Assembly (NCBI RefSeq): GCF_014205165.1
Contig: NZ_JACHMZ010000001.1
Span: forward strand, 5,996,501-6,060,500
Length of the DNA: 64,000 nt
Reading direction: 5' to 3'
Origin: Micromonospora carbonacea
GTDB taxonomy: Bacteria > Actinomycetota > Actinomycetes > Mycobacteriales > Micromonosporaceae
Shown here piece by piece: positions 45,369-55,986 of the stretch; positions within the stretch are counted from its first letter, which is position 1; every line of letters starts with the position of its first letter. Under the pieces are notes generated by a model that was given only the letters and a program-made list of their open reading frames with translations, was not told the origin of the DNA and made no database searches. Position numbers and translations under genes: made by a program.

Positions 45369-45815
45369 TCAGCTCCCCTTCTCGGTGAGCAGCTTGGCGA
45401 TGCGGGCGAAGCCGGCCCGCAGCTCGGCCTCGGCGGGCGCGGGACGGGGCCCGGCCGGCTCCCCGGCCGCCTCGGCGGCGGCCTCCAGCTCGTCGTCGAT
45501 CACGTCGTCGAAGTCACCGTAGAGGTCGGACGCCTCGATCCGGGCCGCCTCGTCGGAGGCGGCGATGCGGGCGGCGGCGATCTCGCCGCGGATCTCGTCG
45601 GGCGACAGGGCGGGCACCAGGGGCTCCACCACGGCCATGAGCTGTTCCTCGGCCACCACCGACTCGGCGAGGGCCAGCGCGTGCGGGCGCTCGTAGGGGC
45701 CGCAGACCACCGGCTCCCACTCGTCGACGTCGTCGAGCGGGCCGAACGTGATGATCCACGGCAGGCCGAGCATCGGCGAGTCGTCCGGCAGGTCCAACGT
45801 CACGAGTGCGCCCAC
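45369..45815 (-). CDS. Conserved hypothetical acidic protein
   Basis: A 148-residue protein without recognised domain. The start GALVTLDLPDDSPMLGLPWI and PWIITFGPLDDVDEWEPVV are followed by an Ala/Glu-rich helical C-terminal half. There is no signal peptide or membrane span. It converges with the SMR gene and is separated by about 70 bp from the YihY gene upstream on the same strand. The GTG start at 45815 is provisional. Confidence 0.7.
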   Translation of the reverse strand: MGALVTLDLPDDSPMLGLPWIITFGPLDDVDEWEPVVCGPYERPHALALAESVVAEEQLMAVVEPLVPALSPDEIRGEIAAARIAASDEAARIEASDLYGDFDDVIDDELEAAAEAAGEPAGPRPAPAEAELRAGFARIAKLLTEKGS

Positions 45816-45886
45816 GCGCCCATCATGGCCCGGCCCTCACGTTCCCGGGTGGGGCATCCGCCCGAATCAGCCGAACGTTGCGCGGG

Positions 45887-46822
45887 TCATCCCGCCCCGC
45901 CGGGCGTGCCCGGACCGGTGTCGGCGTCGGCCTCGGCGTCGAGGTCGGCCGGCGCCGCCCCCTCGGCCAGGTCCACCACCCGGCCGTACGGGCTGGTCGC
46001 GGCGAGCGCCGCGCCGAACAGCACGAGCTGGTTGAGCAGGTAGAGGTAGAGCAGCAGGCCGACCGCCCCCGCCACGACCGTGTAAGCCGGGTTCCGCTCG
46101 GTGCGCACCACGTAGAACCGCCCGACCGTGTTGAGCAGGGTGATGCCCACCGCCACGGCGAACACCACCGGGCGCAGCCGGCGGCGGCTCATCCGCAGCC
46201 GGGGCACCGCCACCAGCAGGGCGGCGGCCAGCACCGCGTTGACCAGCACGCTGAGCACGGCACTGATCATGGTCAGCCCCACCGAGCCGGTGCTGCGCAG
46301 CAGGAAGCGCAGCAGCGACTCCAGCGCGTCCACGGCGGCCACCGACAGGCCGAGCAGGACGAACACCCCCACCAGCACGCCCAGGTCGACCAGCCGGCGC
46401 ACCACCAGGTTGCCGGGCTGCTGGTTGAGCCCGTACATCAGCCGCTGCGACGAGCGGATCGCCTCCACCCAGCCGATCCCGGTGAAGACCAGGATGACCA
46501 GGCCCACCACCCCGACCGTGTTGCTGCTCTGGGCGATCTGCGCCGGGTCGAGGAAGGGGAGGTTCTCCTTGAGGAAGCCGGCCGCCGCGTCGCTGACCTC
46601 GTCGTTGTCCTCCAGGATCGCCCCGAAGATCGAGTACGCGACCAGGGCCAGCGCGAAGACCGCGAAGAAGCCGTAGTAGGCGATCGCCGCCGCCAGCCGC
46701 CCGCCGAGCACCTCCGCGTAGAGGTTGCCGGCCCGCCACAGGTGGTCGAAGGTCCGCGACCGGCGACGCGCCGCGCTCACCCGCCGGTCGATGCCGGCCT
46801 CGATCCGCCCGAAGACCTCCAC
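45887..46822 (-). CDS. YihY/BrkB-family inner membrane protein
   Basis: A 311-residue membrane protein with six predicted helices. Family motifs are GGRLAAAIAYYGFFAVFALAL near residue 40 and the region around VVAGAVGLLLYLYLLNQLVLFGAALAA near the end. The C-terminal 35 residues are acidic and cytosolic. The family was once labelled ribonuclease BN in error and has no agreed function. It is transcribed leftward; the 2H phosphoesterase gene ends about 50 bp upstream. Confidence 0.9.
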   Translation of the reverse strand: MEVFGRIEAGIDRRVSAARRRSRTFDHLWRAGNLYAEVLGGRLAAAIAYYGFFAVFALALVAYSIFGAILEDNDEVSDAAAGFLKENLPFLDPAQIAQSSNTVGVVGLVILVFTGIGWVEAIRSSQRLMYGLNQQPGNLVVRRLVDLGVLVGVFVLLGLSVAAVDALESLLRFLLRSTGSVGLTMISAVLSVLVNAVLAAALLVAVPRLRMSRRRLRPVVFAVAVGITLLNTVGRFYVVRTERNPAYTVVAGAVGLLLYLYLLNQLVLFGAALAATSPYGRVVDLAEGAAPADLDAEADADTGPGTPGGAG

Positions 46823-46870
46823 GCCGTCATCCTCGCCGATCCGCCGCCCGCACGGGAGAGCGTCGCCGGC

Positions 46871-47467
46871 TCAGGACACGCCGAGCAGGAAGTCCCGGCG
46901 CGGCTGCCACCGGGTCTGACCGCTGTGCGAGAAGAGCGTGAACGAGTCGACCTCGAACATCGCCGAGAAGTCGGCCAGGTCCTCGTACGCCCGGTCCAGC
47001 GCCTCCGGCGCGACGTCCTGCGCCACCGTGACGTGCGGGTGGTAGGGGAACCGGGCCTCCCGGTGCAGCTCGGGGGCCGAGTTGATCGCGGCGGCGAGCA
47101 GCTCGCACTCGCTGATCCCGGCGGCCACCGCCACGAACACCACCTGCGTCACCGGGCGGAACGTGCCGGTGCCCCGCAGGTGCAGGGTGAACGGCAGGTG
47201 CGTGGCGGCCACCCCGGCGAGGTGCCGCTCGACCGCCGGCAGCGCCGCCGTCGGAATCTCGGTGGGCCCGAGCAGTGTCACGTGCGCGGGCACCACGAGG
47301 GGGTCGCCGGCCTCGACCCGCCGCCGGGTGAGCAGGCCGCCCCACGGCTCCGGGATGTCCACCGCGATCCCGATCTGGATGGTGTCGCCGGCCTGCGGCG
47401 CCCCGTCCCTGCGATCCACGCTCCGCGCCACCCCTCCGGCCACCGACCCGCCCGTCTCCACCCGCAC
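46871..47467 (-). CDS. 2'-5' RNA ligase-like 2H phosphoesterase
   Basis: A 198-residue protein with the two HxTx motifs of the 2H phosphoesterase superfamily, HVTLLGP near residue 63 and HPHVTVAQD near residue 145, about 80 residues apart as expected. Homologues act on 2'-5' linkages or cyclic phosphates in RNA; the substrate here is unknown. It starts 15 bp after the trpS stop, so it is probably co-transcribed with trpS. Confidence 0.87.
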   Translation of the reverse strand: MRVETGGSVAGGVARSVDRRDGAPQAGDTIQIGIAVDIPEPWGGLLTRRRVEAGDPLVVPAHVTLLGPTEIPTAALPAVERHLAGVAATHLPFTLHLRGTGTFRPVTQVVFVAVAAGISECELLAAAINSAPELHREARFPYHPHVTVAQDVAPEALDRAYEDLADFSAMFEVDSFTLFSHSGQTRWQPRRDFLLGVS

Positions 47468-47482
47468 CGTCGCGCCGGGCGG

Positions 47483-48520
<1,038 letters not shown>

Positions 48521-48540
48521 TCAGCAACCCCCGGCGTCCG

Positions 48541-49566
48541 TCATGACGGGCCGGCGGGTCGGCTCTCCGCCACCGCGAGCGGGCCGGTGACCTCGCGTCG
48601 CGGCTCGGGCAGGCGCACCACGGAGACCGCGAGCCGGGACACCCGGCGGCCCTCCAGCGCGAGCACCCGCAGCAGCCACCCGCCGGGCGGGTCGTCCGGA
48701 TCCCGGTCTCCGCCGTCCGTGCTCGACGGGGCCACCGGCACCTCGTCCCCCACCACCGGCAGCCGGCCCAGCGCGGCCATCACGTACCCCCCGGCGGTCT
48801 CGTAGGGGCCGGCGGCCAGCCGCACGCCGGTGCGCTCGGCGAAGTCGGCGAGGTTGAGCCGGCCGTCGACCACGGCGGGCAGGCCGGTCGGCTCCGGCTC
48901 CGGGTCGCCGTCGTGCTCGTCGTGGATCTCGCCGACCAGCTCCTCGATCAGGTCCTCGCAGGTGACGATGCCGGCGGTGCCGCCGTACTCGTCGACCACC
49001 ACCGCGAGGTGGTGGCCCTCGCGGCGCATCTCGGTCAGCGCGGCCAGCACCCGCTTGCTGCCGGGCAGCCGCTTGACCTCCCGGGTCAGCTCGCCGACGG
49101 TGACGCCCGGGTCGAGGTCGGGCCGCAGCAGCACGTCGCGCAGGTGCACGAAGCCGACCACGTCGTCGTGGGTGCCGTCGACGACCGGGTAGCGGCGGTG
49201 TGTCTCGGCCCGGACCAGCCGCTCCGCCTCGGCGACGGTCATCGCGACCGACAGGAACACGACCTCGGTGCGGGGCATCATCACCTCGCGGACCAGGCTC
49301 GCCCCGGCGGCCAGCACCTCGTCGATGATCCGCCGCTCGTCGGCGTCGAGGACGGTGCTGGCGGCGACCAGGTCCCGCAGCTCGGCCTCGCTGATCCGCT
49401 CCCGGCCGGCGGCGGGGCTCGCCCCGAGCAGGTCGGTGACCAGCCGGGTCGCGCCGTCGGCGGCCCGGACCACCAGCCGGGCGACGGCGCGGGCCAGGGG
49501 GCCCGGTTCGCGTCGGAGCCGCCCCACCGGTCGCCGGCGGAGCCCGGGACCACCCGCTTCCCGCAT
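48541..49566 (-). CDS. CorC/HlyC-type CBS-domain protein lacking the DUF21 membrane domain
   Basis: A 341-residue protein. Residues 55-205 hold the CBS pair ([57 protein letters not shown]) and residues 225-320 a CorC_HlyC domain ([32 protein letters not shown]). Most actinobacterial paralogues have about 430 residues with an N-terminal DUF21 membrane domain, which is absent; E. coli CorC has the same short architecture. An in-frame stop lies just upstream of the ATG, and TACGAT sits 8 nt before it, so the short form seems genuine and leaderless. Role in magnesium or cobalt handling is inferred from family only. Confidence 0.85.
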   Translation of the reverse strand: MREAGGPGLRRRPVGRLRREPGPLARAVARLVVRAADGATRLVTDLLGASPAAGRERISEAELRDLVAASTVLDADERRIIDEVLAAGASLVREVMMPRTEVVFLSVAMTVAEAERLVRAETHRRYPVVDGTHDDVVGFVHLRDVLLRPDLDPGVTVGELTREVKRLPGSKRVLAALTEMRREGHHLAVVVDEYGGTAGIVTCEDLIEELVGEIHDEHDGDPEPEPTGLPAVVDGRLNLADFAERTGVRLAAGPYETAGGYVMAALGRLPVVGDEVPVAPSSTDGGDRDPDDPPGGWLLRVLALEGRRVSRLAVSVVRLPEPRREVTGPLAVAESRPAGPS

Positions 49567-49574
49567 GACAACTC

Positions 49575-49580
49575 ATCGTA
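49575..49580 (-). promoter_or_regulatory. Candidate -10 element of the CorC-like gene
   Basis: TACGAT on the reverse strand, 8 nt before the ATG at 49566; fits a leaderless mRNA. Confidence 0.4.
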
Positions 49581-49758
49581 GGGCCCGCGACGCTTCGGCA
49601 CAGGTCGTCCACCCGGAGTGACGGTGTGCGTATCTGTTCAGTCCTGAAAGATTGTGATGGAATGGCGGTGCGGCGACGCCGGGCGCGGCCACAGCCGGCC
49701 GCCGTAGGGTGAGCGCGGACGGCCGCGGCGAGGCGCGGCCAGGCAGGAGGACCCCGAC

Positions 49759-50742
49759 GTGAAACTGCTCGTCACCGGCGGCGCCGGCTACATCGGCAGC
49801 GTGGTGACCCGGATGCTGGTCGACGCCGGCCACGAGGTCGTCGTCCTCGACGACCTGCGCACCGGGCACCGCGAGGCGCTCGCCCCGGACGCCACCTGGG
49901 TCGACGCGCCCATCCACGAGGCGGCCCGGGTGCTCACCCCCGAGGCGGGCTTCGACGGGGTGCTGCACTTCGCCGCCCTCATCGCCGCCGGCGAGTCCAT
50001 GGTCCGGCCCGAGCTGTACTGGCAGAACAACACGGTCGGCTCGCTCGCCCTGATCGACGCCGTCCGGGCCGCGCGGGTGCCCCGGATGGTCTTCTCCTCC
50101 ACCGCCGCCGTCTACGGCAACCCGACCGAGCTGCCCATTCCGGAGACCGCCGTCAAGGCCCCCACCAACACGTACGGGGCCACCAAGCTGGCCGTGGACA
50201 TGGCGCTCACCTCCGAGGCGATCGGGCACGACCTGGCCGCCGTGTCCCTGCGCTACTTCAACGTCGCCGGGGCGTACCTGCGCGGCGACGTCGCCATCGG
50301 CGAGCGGCACGACCCGGAGACCCACCTCATCCCGATCGCCCTCGACGTCGCCGCCGGCCGGCGGGAGAAGCTCCAGCTCTTCGGCGACGACTACCCCACC
50401 GTCGACGGCACCTGCGTGCGCGACTACATCCACGTCGAGGACCTGGCCCGCGCCCACCTGCTGGCGCTCACCGCCGCCGCGCCCGGCCGGCACCGCGTCT
50501 ACAACCTGGGCAACGGCGCCGGGTTCACCAACCGGCAGGTCGTCGACGTGGTCCGCGAGGTCACCGGCCGGCCGCTGCCGGTCGAGGTGGCCCCGCGCCG
50601 CGAGGGCGACCCGGCCGAGCTGGTCGCCTCCTCCGCCCTGGCCCGCGAGGAGCTGGGCTGGACGCCCGAGAAGCCGACCCTGCACGACATGGTCGGCGAC
50701 GCCTGGGCCTTCTACCGCACGCACATCCTGGAGCGCCCGTGA
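49759..50742 (+). CDS. galE: UDP-glucose 4-epimerase
   Basis: A 327-residue short-chain dehydrogenase-type epimerase interconverting UDP-glucose and UDP-galactose. NAD-binding motif GGAGYIGS is at residues 7-14, the catalytic Ser region is FSSTAAVYG and the YxxxK motif is YGATK. RYFNVAGA and CVRDYIHVEDLA are typical of GalE. GTG start with AGGAGG upstream. The stop overlaps the galK start (GTGA), so the two Leloir-pathway genes are translationally coupled. galT is not in this window. Confidence 0.95.
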   Translation: MKLLVTGGAGYIGSVVTRMLVDAGHEVVVLDDLRTGHREALAPDATWVDAPIHEAARVLTPEAGFDGVLHFAALIAAGESMVRPELYWQNNTVGSLALIDAVRAARVPRMVFSSTAAVYGNPTELPIPETAVKAPTNTYGATKLAVDMALTSEAIGHDLAAVSLRYFNVAGAYLRGDVAIGERHDPETHLIPIALDVAAGRREKLQLFGDDYPTVDGTCVRDYIHVEDLARAHLLALTAAAPGRHRVYNLGNGAGFTNRQVVDVVREVTGRPLPVEVAPRREGDPAELVASSALAREELGWTPEKPTLHDMVGDAWAFYRTHILERP

Positions 50743-51926
50743 CCGACCCCGCGCACCCCTCGCCCGCGCCGGCCGGGGACGTCGCCGACCGGGCCGCCGC
50801 CGGCTTCCACCAGCGGTACGGCGCACCGGCCGCCGGCCGCTGGGCGGCGCCCGGCCGGGTCAACCTGATCGGTGAGCACACCGACTACAACGACGGCTTC
50901 GTGCTGCCGTTCGCGCTGCCGCTGCGCACCGTCGCCGCCGCCGCCCCCGCCGACGACGGCCGCTGGACGGTCTGGTCGGAGCTCACCGGCGACCAGGTCG
51001 GGTTCGGCGGCGACGAGGTGGCCGCCCCCGGCCGGGTCACCGGCTGGGCCGCGTACGTCGCCGGGGTGGTGTGGGCGCTGCGCGAGGCCGGGCACCCGGT
51101 GCCCGGGGCGCGGCTGGCCGTCGCCTCCGACGTGCCGCTCGGCTCCGGGCTGTCGTCGTCGGCCGCGCTGGAGGCCGCCGTGCTGGCCGCCCTCGTCGAC
51201 CTCGGCGGGCTGGACCTGCCGGCCGAGGGGCGGCCCCGGCTCGCCCAGCGGGCCGAGAACGCCTACGTCGGCGCGCCCACCGGGATCATGGACCAGTCCG
51301 CGGCGATCCGCTGCCGCGCCGGCCACGCCCTCTTCCTCGACTGCCGCACCGAGGCCGTCGAGCACATCCCGTTCGACCTGGCCGCCGCCGGGCTGGCCGT
51401 GCTGGTGATCGACAGCCGGGCCCCGCACCGGCACGCCGACGGCGAGTACGCCTCCCGCCGCGCCGCCTGCGAGAAGGCCGCCGGGCTGCTCGGGGTGCCC
51501 GCCCTGCGCGACGTGGCCGCCGCCGACCTCGACGACGCCCTCGCCCGCCTCGACGACGACGAGACCCGCCGCCGCGTCCGGCACGTCGTCACCGAGGACC
51601 AGCGGGTGCTCGACGCCGTGGCGCTGCTGCGCGCCGGCCGGGTACGCGACATCGGGCCGCTGCTGACCGCCTCCCACGCGTCGATGCGCGACGACTTCGA
51701 GATCACCGTGCCGGAGGTCGACACGGCGGTCGAGGCGGCCCTCGCCGCCGGGGCGTACGGGGCACGGATGACCGGCGGCGGCTTCGGCGGCTGCGTCCTC
51801 GCCCTGGTCGACGCCGACCGCGCCGACGCGGTGGCCGACGCCGTCACCACCCGGTACGCCGAGCGCGGCTTCCGCGCCCCCGGCTTCCACCTGGCCACCC
51901 CGGCCCCCGGCGCCCACCGCCTGTAA
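50739..51926 (+). CDS. galK: Galactokinase
   Basis: A 395-residue GHMP kinase phosphorylating galactose at C1. The galactokinase signature is GRVNLIGEHTDYNDGFVLPF, the ATP-binding motif PLGSGLSSSAALEAA and motif III GARMTGGGFGGC. Length is normal. The GTG start overlaps the galE stop. Its stop codon TAA is the first three bases of a TAAGGAAGGG repeat, as for the phospho-sugar mutase gene. Confidence 0.96.
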   Translation: MTDPAHPSPAPAGDVADRAAAGFHQRYGAPAAGRWAAPGRVNLIGEHTDYNDGFVLPFALPLRTVAAAAPADDGRWTVWSELTGDQVGFGGDEVAAPGRVTGWAAYVAGVVWALREAGHPVPGARLAVASDVPLGSGLSSSAALEAAVLAALVDLGGLDLPAEGRPRLAQRAENAYVGAPTGIMDQSAAIRCRAGHALFLDCRTEAVEHIPFDLAAAGLAVLVIDSRAPHRHADGEYASRRAACEKAAGLLGVPALRDVAAADLDDALARLDDDETRRRVRHVVTEDQRVLDAVALLRAGRVRDIGPLLTASHASMRDDFEITVPEVDTAVEAALAAGAYGARMTGGGFGGCVLALVDADRADAVADAVTTRYAERGFRAPGFHLATPAPGAHRL

Positions 51927-51977
51927 GGAAGGGCCCCTTGTTAACGCATTCTGCATAGCAAGGGGCCCCTGTTAACA
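51924..51977 (+). repeat. TAAGGAAGGG 3'-end repeat, copy 4
   Basis: Begins TAAGGAAGGGCCCCTTGTTA and ends AAGGGGCCCCTGTTAAC. This copy is more a direct repeat of a GGCCCCTTGTTAAC-type half than a simple hairpin. Its TAA is the galK stop codon. Confidence 0.8.
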
Positions 51978-52023
51978 ACGCCGGGCGGCGTCCGCCGGGC
52001 ACCGGCGGGGGCCGGGAAGAGGC

Positions 52024-53319
52024 TCAGGCGGCCTCGACGATCATGCCCGCGCCGACGGTGCGGTTGGTGGCCTCGTCGATGATCACAAAGCCGCCGGTGG
52101 TGCGGTTGCGGCGGTACTCGTCCGCCAGCAGCGGGATCGTGGTGCGCAGCCGCACCCGGCCGATCTCGTTGAGCTTCAGCTCGGTGGCGGTTTCGTCGCG
52201 GTGCAGGGAGTTGATGTCGAGGCGGTAGTGCAGGCCCCGCACGATGGCCCGCGCGGAGCGGGTGGTGTGCTTGATGGCGTAGCGGCCGCCGACGGTCAGG
52301 GGGCGGGTTTCGTCCATCCAGCAGACCATCGCCTCGATGTCCTGCGCCACCGCCGGGGCGTTGTGCGGCCGGCAGATCATGTCTCCACGGGAGATGTCGA
52401 TCTCGTCTTCCAGCCGCACGGTGACCGACATCGGGGGGAACGCCTCCTCCACCGGCCCGTCGGCGGTCTCCACCGCGGCGATGCGCGAGGTGAACCCCGA
52501 CGGCAACACCATCACCTCGTCACCGGCCTTCAACACGCCCGAGGCGACCTGACCGGCATACCCCCGGTAGTCGGTCACCGTGGTGGACTGCGGCCGGATC
52601 ACGTACTGCACCGGGAACCGCACGTCCTGCAGGTTCCGGTCCGAGGCGATGTGCACCCGCTCCAGATGGTGCAGCAACGACGGCCCCTCATACCACGGCA
52701 TGTCCTCCGACCGGGACACGATGTTGTCCCCCCGCAGCGCCGACACCGGCACCACCGTCAGGTCCGGCACGTCCAGCTTCGCCGCGAACGCCGTGAACTC
52801 GTCCGCGATCGCCTCGAACACCTCCCGGTCGAAGTCGACCAGGTCCATCTTGTTCACACACAACACCAGGTGCGGCACCCGCAACAACGAACACAGGAAC
52901 GCGTGCCGCCGCGACTGCTCCACCAGGCCCTTACGCGCGTCCACCAGGATCAACGCCAGGTCCGCCGTCGACGCCCCCGTCACCATGTTCCGCGTGTACT
53001 GAATGTGACCCGGCGTGTCCGCGATGATGAACTTCCGCCGCGGCGTCGCGAAGTACCGGTACGCCACGTCGATCGTGATGCCCTGCTCCCGCTCCGCCCG
53101 CAACCCGTCGGTCAACAACGCCAGGTTCGTGTACTCGTCCCCCCGCGCCGCCGACACCGCCTCCACCGCCGCCAACTGATCGGTGAACAACGACTTCGTG
53201 TCATACAACAACCGGCCGATCAACGTCGACTTACCGTCGTCCACACTCCCGGCCGTCGCGAACCGCAACAGGTCCATCGGCCGCGCCTCCACCTCGACCG
53301 GCGCCATGTCGATGCTCAT
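52024..53319 (-). CDS. cysN: Sulfate adenylyltransferase GTPase subunit CysN
   Basis: A 431-residue elongation-factor-like GTPase that drives APS synthesis by CysD. G1 GSVDDGKST lies near residues 24-32, G3 DTPGHIQYT near 104 and G4 NKMD near 158, followed by two beta-barrel domains. The APS kinase (CysC) domain fused in some species is absent. ATG overlaps the cysD stop (TGATG). Codon usage in most of the gene favours G-ending codons and TTG for Leu, unlike neighbouring genes, and grades back to normal towards the 3' end. Confidence 0.96.
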   Translation of the reverse strand: MSIDMAPVEVEARPMDLLRFATAGSVDDGKSTLIGRLLYDTKSLFTDQLAAVEAVSAARGDEYTNLALLTDGLRAEREQGITIDVAYRYFATPRRKFIIADTPGHIQYTRNMVTGASTADLALILVDARKGLVEQSRRHAFLCSLLRVPHLVLCVNKMDLVDFDREVFEAIADEFTAFAAKLDVPDLTVVPVSALRGDNIVSRSEDMPWYEGPSLLHHLERVHIASDRNLQDVRFPVQYVIRPQSTTVTDYRGYAGQVASGVLKAGDEVMVLPSGFTSRIAAVETADGPVEEAFPPMSVTVRLEDEIDISRGDMICRPHNAPAVAQDIEAMVCWMDETRPLTVGGRYAIKHTTRSARAIVRGLHYRLDINSLHRDETATELKLNEIGRVRLRTTIPLLADEYRRNRTTGGFVIIDEATNRTVGAGMIVEAA

Positions 53320-54230
53320 CAGAAGTACCCCTCCCGCTTCCGGTCCTCCATGGCGGCCTCACTGACCCGGTCGTCGCCCCGCGTCGCACCCCGCTCGGTG
53401 ACCCGCGTCGCGGCCACCTCCTCGATCACCGCCGCCACACTCGCCGCGTCCGACCGCACCGCCGCCGTACACGACGCATCCCCCACCGTCCGGTACCGCA
53501 CCACCTCCACGAACCGTTCCTCACCCGCCCGAGGGGTGAAGAACTCGTTCACCGCATACAACATCCCGTCGCGTTCCACCACCTCACGCTCATGCGCGAA
53601 ATAGATCGACGGCAACGGAATCCGCTCCCGCGCGATGTAGTGCCACACATCCAACTCGGTCCAGTTCGACAACGGGAACACCCGGATCGACTCACCCGGA
53701 TGATGCCGACCGTTGTACAACGACCACAACTCCGGCCGCTGGTTCTTCGGATCCCACTGCCCGAACTCGTCCCGGAACGAGAACACCCGCTCCTTCGCCC
53801 GCGCCTTCTCCTCATCCCGACGCGCCCCACCAAACAACGCGTCGAACCGGTGCTTCTCCACCGCGTCCAACAACACCGGCGTCTGGATCCGGTTCCGCAT
53901 CCCGTCCCCGGACTCCCGCACCAACCCCCGCGCCAACGCCTCCGGCACCGACGCCACGATCAACTGCAACCCCAACTCCGCCACCCGACGATCCCGATAC
54001 TCCAACACCTCGGGAAAGTTGTGCCCCGTATCCACATGCATCACCGGAAACGGCACACTCGCCGGCGCAAACGCCTTCTGCGCCAACCGCAACATCACGA
54101 TCGAATCCTTACCACCCGAGAAGAGCAGCACCGGCCGCTCCATCTCCGCAACCACCTCACGCATCACGAAGATGCTCTCCGCCTCCAGGGCGTCGAGGTG
54201 GGAGACCTGGTACGCGGCGGGGGCGGTCAT
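53319..54230 (-). CDS. cysD: Sulfate adenylyltransferase small subunit CysD
   Basis: A 303-residue PP-loop (PAPS reductase-like) enzyme that joins ATP and sulfate to APS with CysN. P-loop LLFSGGKDSIVMLRLA is near residue 35, with VMHVDTGHNFPEVLEYRD and GMRNRIQTPVLLDAVEK as further hallmarks and the family C-terminus DDRVSEAAMEDRKREGYF. Start ATG 54230. The first ~25 codons use the genome's usual C-ending codons; after that TTG, GGT, GAT, TTT and G-ending codons become frequent. Confidence 0.97.
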   Translation of the reverse strand: MTAPAAYQVSHLDALEAESIFVMREVVAEMERPVLLFSGGKDSIVMLRLAQKAFAPASVPFPVMHVDTGHNFPEVLEYRDRRVAELGLQLIVASVPEALARGLVRESGDGMRNRIQTPVLLDAVEKHRFDALFGGARRDEEKARAKERVFSFRDEFGQWDPKNQRPELWSLYNGRHHPGESIRVFPLSNWTELDVWHYIARERIPLPSIYFAHEREVVERDGMLYAVNEFFTPRAGEERFVEVVRYRTVGDASCTAAVRSDAASVAAVIEEVAATRVTERGATRGDDRVSEAAMEDRKREGYF

Positions 54231-54308
54231 GACCCGGCCTCGATCCGCTCGGCTGCGCTCATGGATTCCAGACCTTTCCGGTCGGACACGTAAAGAAGAC
54301 TGCTCAGG

Positions 54309-55127
54309 CTACCCGGAATGCCTCTGCAGCGCTGCAAGCAACCGGCTGGCGAGATCCTTGCGGCAGACCAGCAGATCCGGCAGGCGCGGGTCGGCCTCGT
54401 TGTATTTCAGCGCAGAACCGTCGATCCGGGAAGCATGCAGGCCGGTGGCCGTCGCCACAGCCACCGGAGCGGCCGAGTCCCACTCGTACTGGCCGCCCGC
54501 GTGGACGTACGCGTCGACCTCACCCGTCACCACAGCGGCGATCTTCGCCCCCGCCGAGCCCATCGGCACCAGATGAGCGCCCACATCCTCCGCCAGATCG
54601 GTCAGGAAAACCGGCGGACGGCTACGACTGGCCGCCAACCGGATGGTCCTTCCGCCGTCCGAGGTCGCCGCCTCCAGGGTCATCGGCGGGTACGCCGGTG
54701 GCAGGTCCGTGCCCAGCACCCGGTGCTGCGCCGGCAACCCCACCGCGCCCGCCACCAGGCGGTGCGGCGTCGACGCGGTGCGCGCCCACAGCGCCACGTG
54801 CACCGCCCAGTCCGAACGGCCCTCCTCGGAGAACTCCCGGGTCCCGTCCAACGGGTCGATGATCCACACCCGGTCGGCGGTCAGCCGGGACACCGCCCCG
54901 GCGCTCACCTCGGCCGCCCACGCCAGCCGCGACCCCTCGTCCTCCTCCGAACAGACCGCGTCCCCCGGCCGCCACTTCGCCAGCTCGGTGCGGATCAGGT
55001 CGTGCGAGACCTTGTCCCCCGCCGACCGCAACGCCCCCGGGTCGGCGAACCCCAACTCGGCCCGCACGGCCAGCAACGCCTGCCCGGCCTGGGTCGCCAG
55101 CCACCGGGCGAACGCGCCGTCGATCAT
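54309..55127 (-). CDS. cysQ: 3'(2'),5'-bisphosphate nucleotidase CysQ
   Basis: A 272-residue inositol-monophosphatase-fold phosphatase. Metal motifs are EEDEGSR, DPLDGTREFSEEG and the C-terminal WDSAAPVAVATATGL. It removes the 3'-phosphate from PAP or PAPS and fits its place upstream of cysDN in sulfate assimilation. The start is uncertain. ATG 55127 is conventional in length but has no ribosome binding site; an in-frame GTG pair 15-18 bp upstream has GGGAG before it. Confidence 0.9.
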   Translation of the reverse strand: MIDGAFARWLATQAGQALLAVRAELGFADPGALRSAGDKVSHDLIRTELAKWRPGDAVCSEEDEGSRLAWAAEVSAGAVSRLTADRVWIIDPLDGTREFSEEGRSDWAVHVALWARTASTPHRLVAGAVGLPAQHRVLGTDLPPAYPPMTLEAATSDGGRTIRLAASRSRPPVFLTDLAEDVGAHLVPMGSAGAKIAAVVTGEVDAYVHAGGQYEWDSAAPVAVATATGLHASRIDGSALKYNEADPRLPDLLVCRKDLASRLLAALQRHSG

Positions 55128-55281
55128 CGGAGGACTGCCCACCACTCGCTCCCGTCGCCTCGCCGCGACCCGCCCCACGGGCCACGCCCACCTGCCGGCC
55201 ACGCCCACCTGCCGGCCGCGGTCCGCCGGAAAGGCGCAGACTACCGGCCGCACGACCGCCCGCCGTGCCGCCCCGCCCGGC

Positions 55282-55872
55282 TCAGGCCCCGTGATACAGG
55301 TTCTGGGTCGGCTCCACACCCCGGGTGACCACCGACTCGACCACGTCCGCCGCCCGGTCCACCAGGAACTCCAGCTCCTTGCGCTCGGCGGCGGAGAAGT
55401 CCGACAGCACGTAGTCGGCCGGGTCCTGCCGCCCCGGCGGCCGACCGATGCCGAACCGCACCCGCACGTAGTCCTTCGTCCCCAGCGACTTCGACATCGA
55501 ACGCAGCCCGTTGTGCCCGCCCTCGCCGCCGCCGCACTTGACCCGCACCTGCCCGTAGCCGATGTCCAGCTCGTCGTGGACCGCGATCACCCGGCCCGGC
55601 GGCACCTTGTGGAACTGCGCCAACCCGGCCACCGGCCCCCCGGAGAGGTTCATGTACGTCAGCGGCTTCATCAGCACCAGCTTCGGCCCGCCCAGCCCCA
55701 GCCGCCCCTCGGCCACCTCGGCCACCGCCCGCCGGTGCCGGCCGAACTTCCCGCTCACCCGGGCGGCCAGCAGCTCGGCCACCATGAAGCCCACGTTGTG
55801 CCGGTTGCCCGCGTACTCCCGGCCCGGGTTCCCCAGGCCGACCACCAGCCACGGCCCCGCCTCGTCCGTCAC
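55282..55872 (-). CDS. pth: Peptidyl-tRNA hydrolase
   Basis: A 196-residue enzyme recycling peptidyl-tRNA released from stalled ribosomes. Catalytic His is in [12 protein letters not shown] near residue 28, with [22 protein letters not shown] and [14 protein letters not shown] as family motifs. GTG 55872 follows GAGGGG by 7 nt. It lies downstream of rplY in the order common in actinobacteria, but a strong hairpin between them suggests separate control. Confidence 0.96.
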   Translation of the reverse strand: MTDEAGPWLVVGLGNPGREYAGNRHNVGFMVAELLAARVSGKFGRHRRAVAEVAEGRLGLGGPKLVLMKPLTYMNLSGGPVAGLAQFHKVPPGRVIAVHDELDIGYGQVRVKCGGGEGGHNGLRSMSKSLGTKDYVRVRFGIGRPPGRQDPADYVLSDFSAAERKELEFLVDRAADVVESVVTRGVEPTQNLYHGA

Positions 55873-55934
55873 GCCACACCCCTCCCGCTCCGCCGCCGCA
55901 CCCGGCGGCCAGCTCAGACCCGGTCCCGATACGA

Positions 55935-55968
55935 CGACAGGCGCCCCCGGGGTCGGGGGCGCCTGTCG
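55935..55968 (-). terminator. Terminator of rplY
   Basis: A perfect 14-bp stem (CGACAGGCGCCCCC with GGGGGCGCCTGTCG) and a 6-nt loop about 19 bp after the rplY stop. Confidence 0.8.
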
Positions 55969-55986
55969 CACGGAAAAACAGACCGG

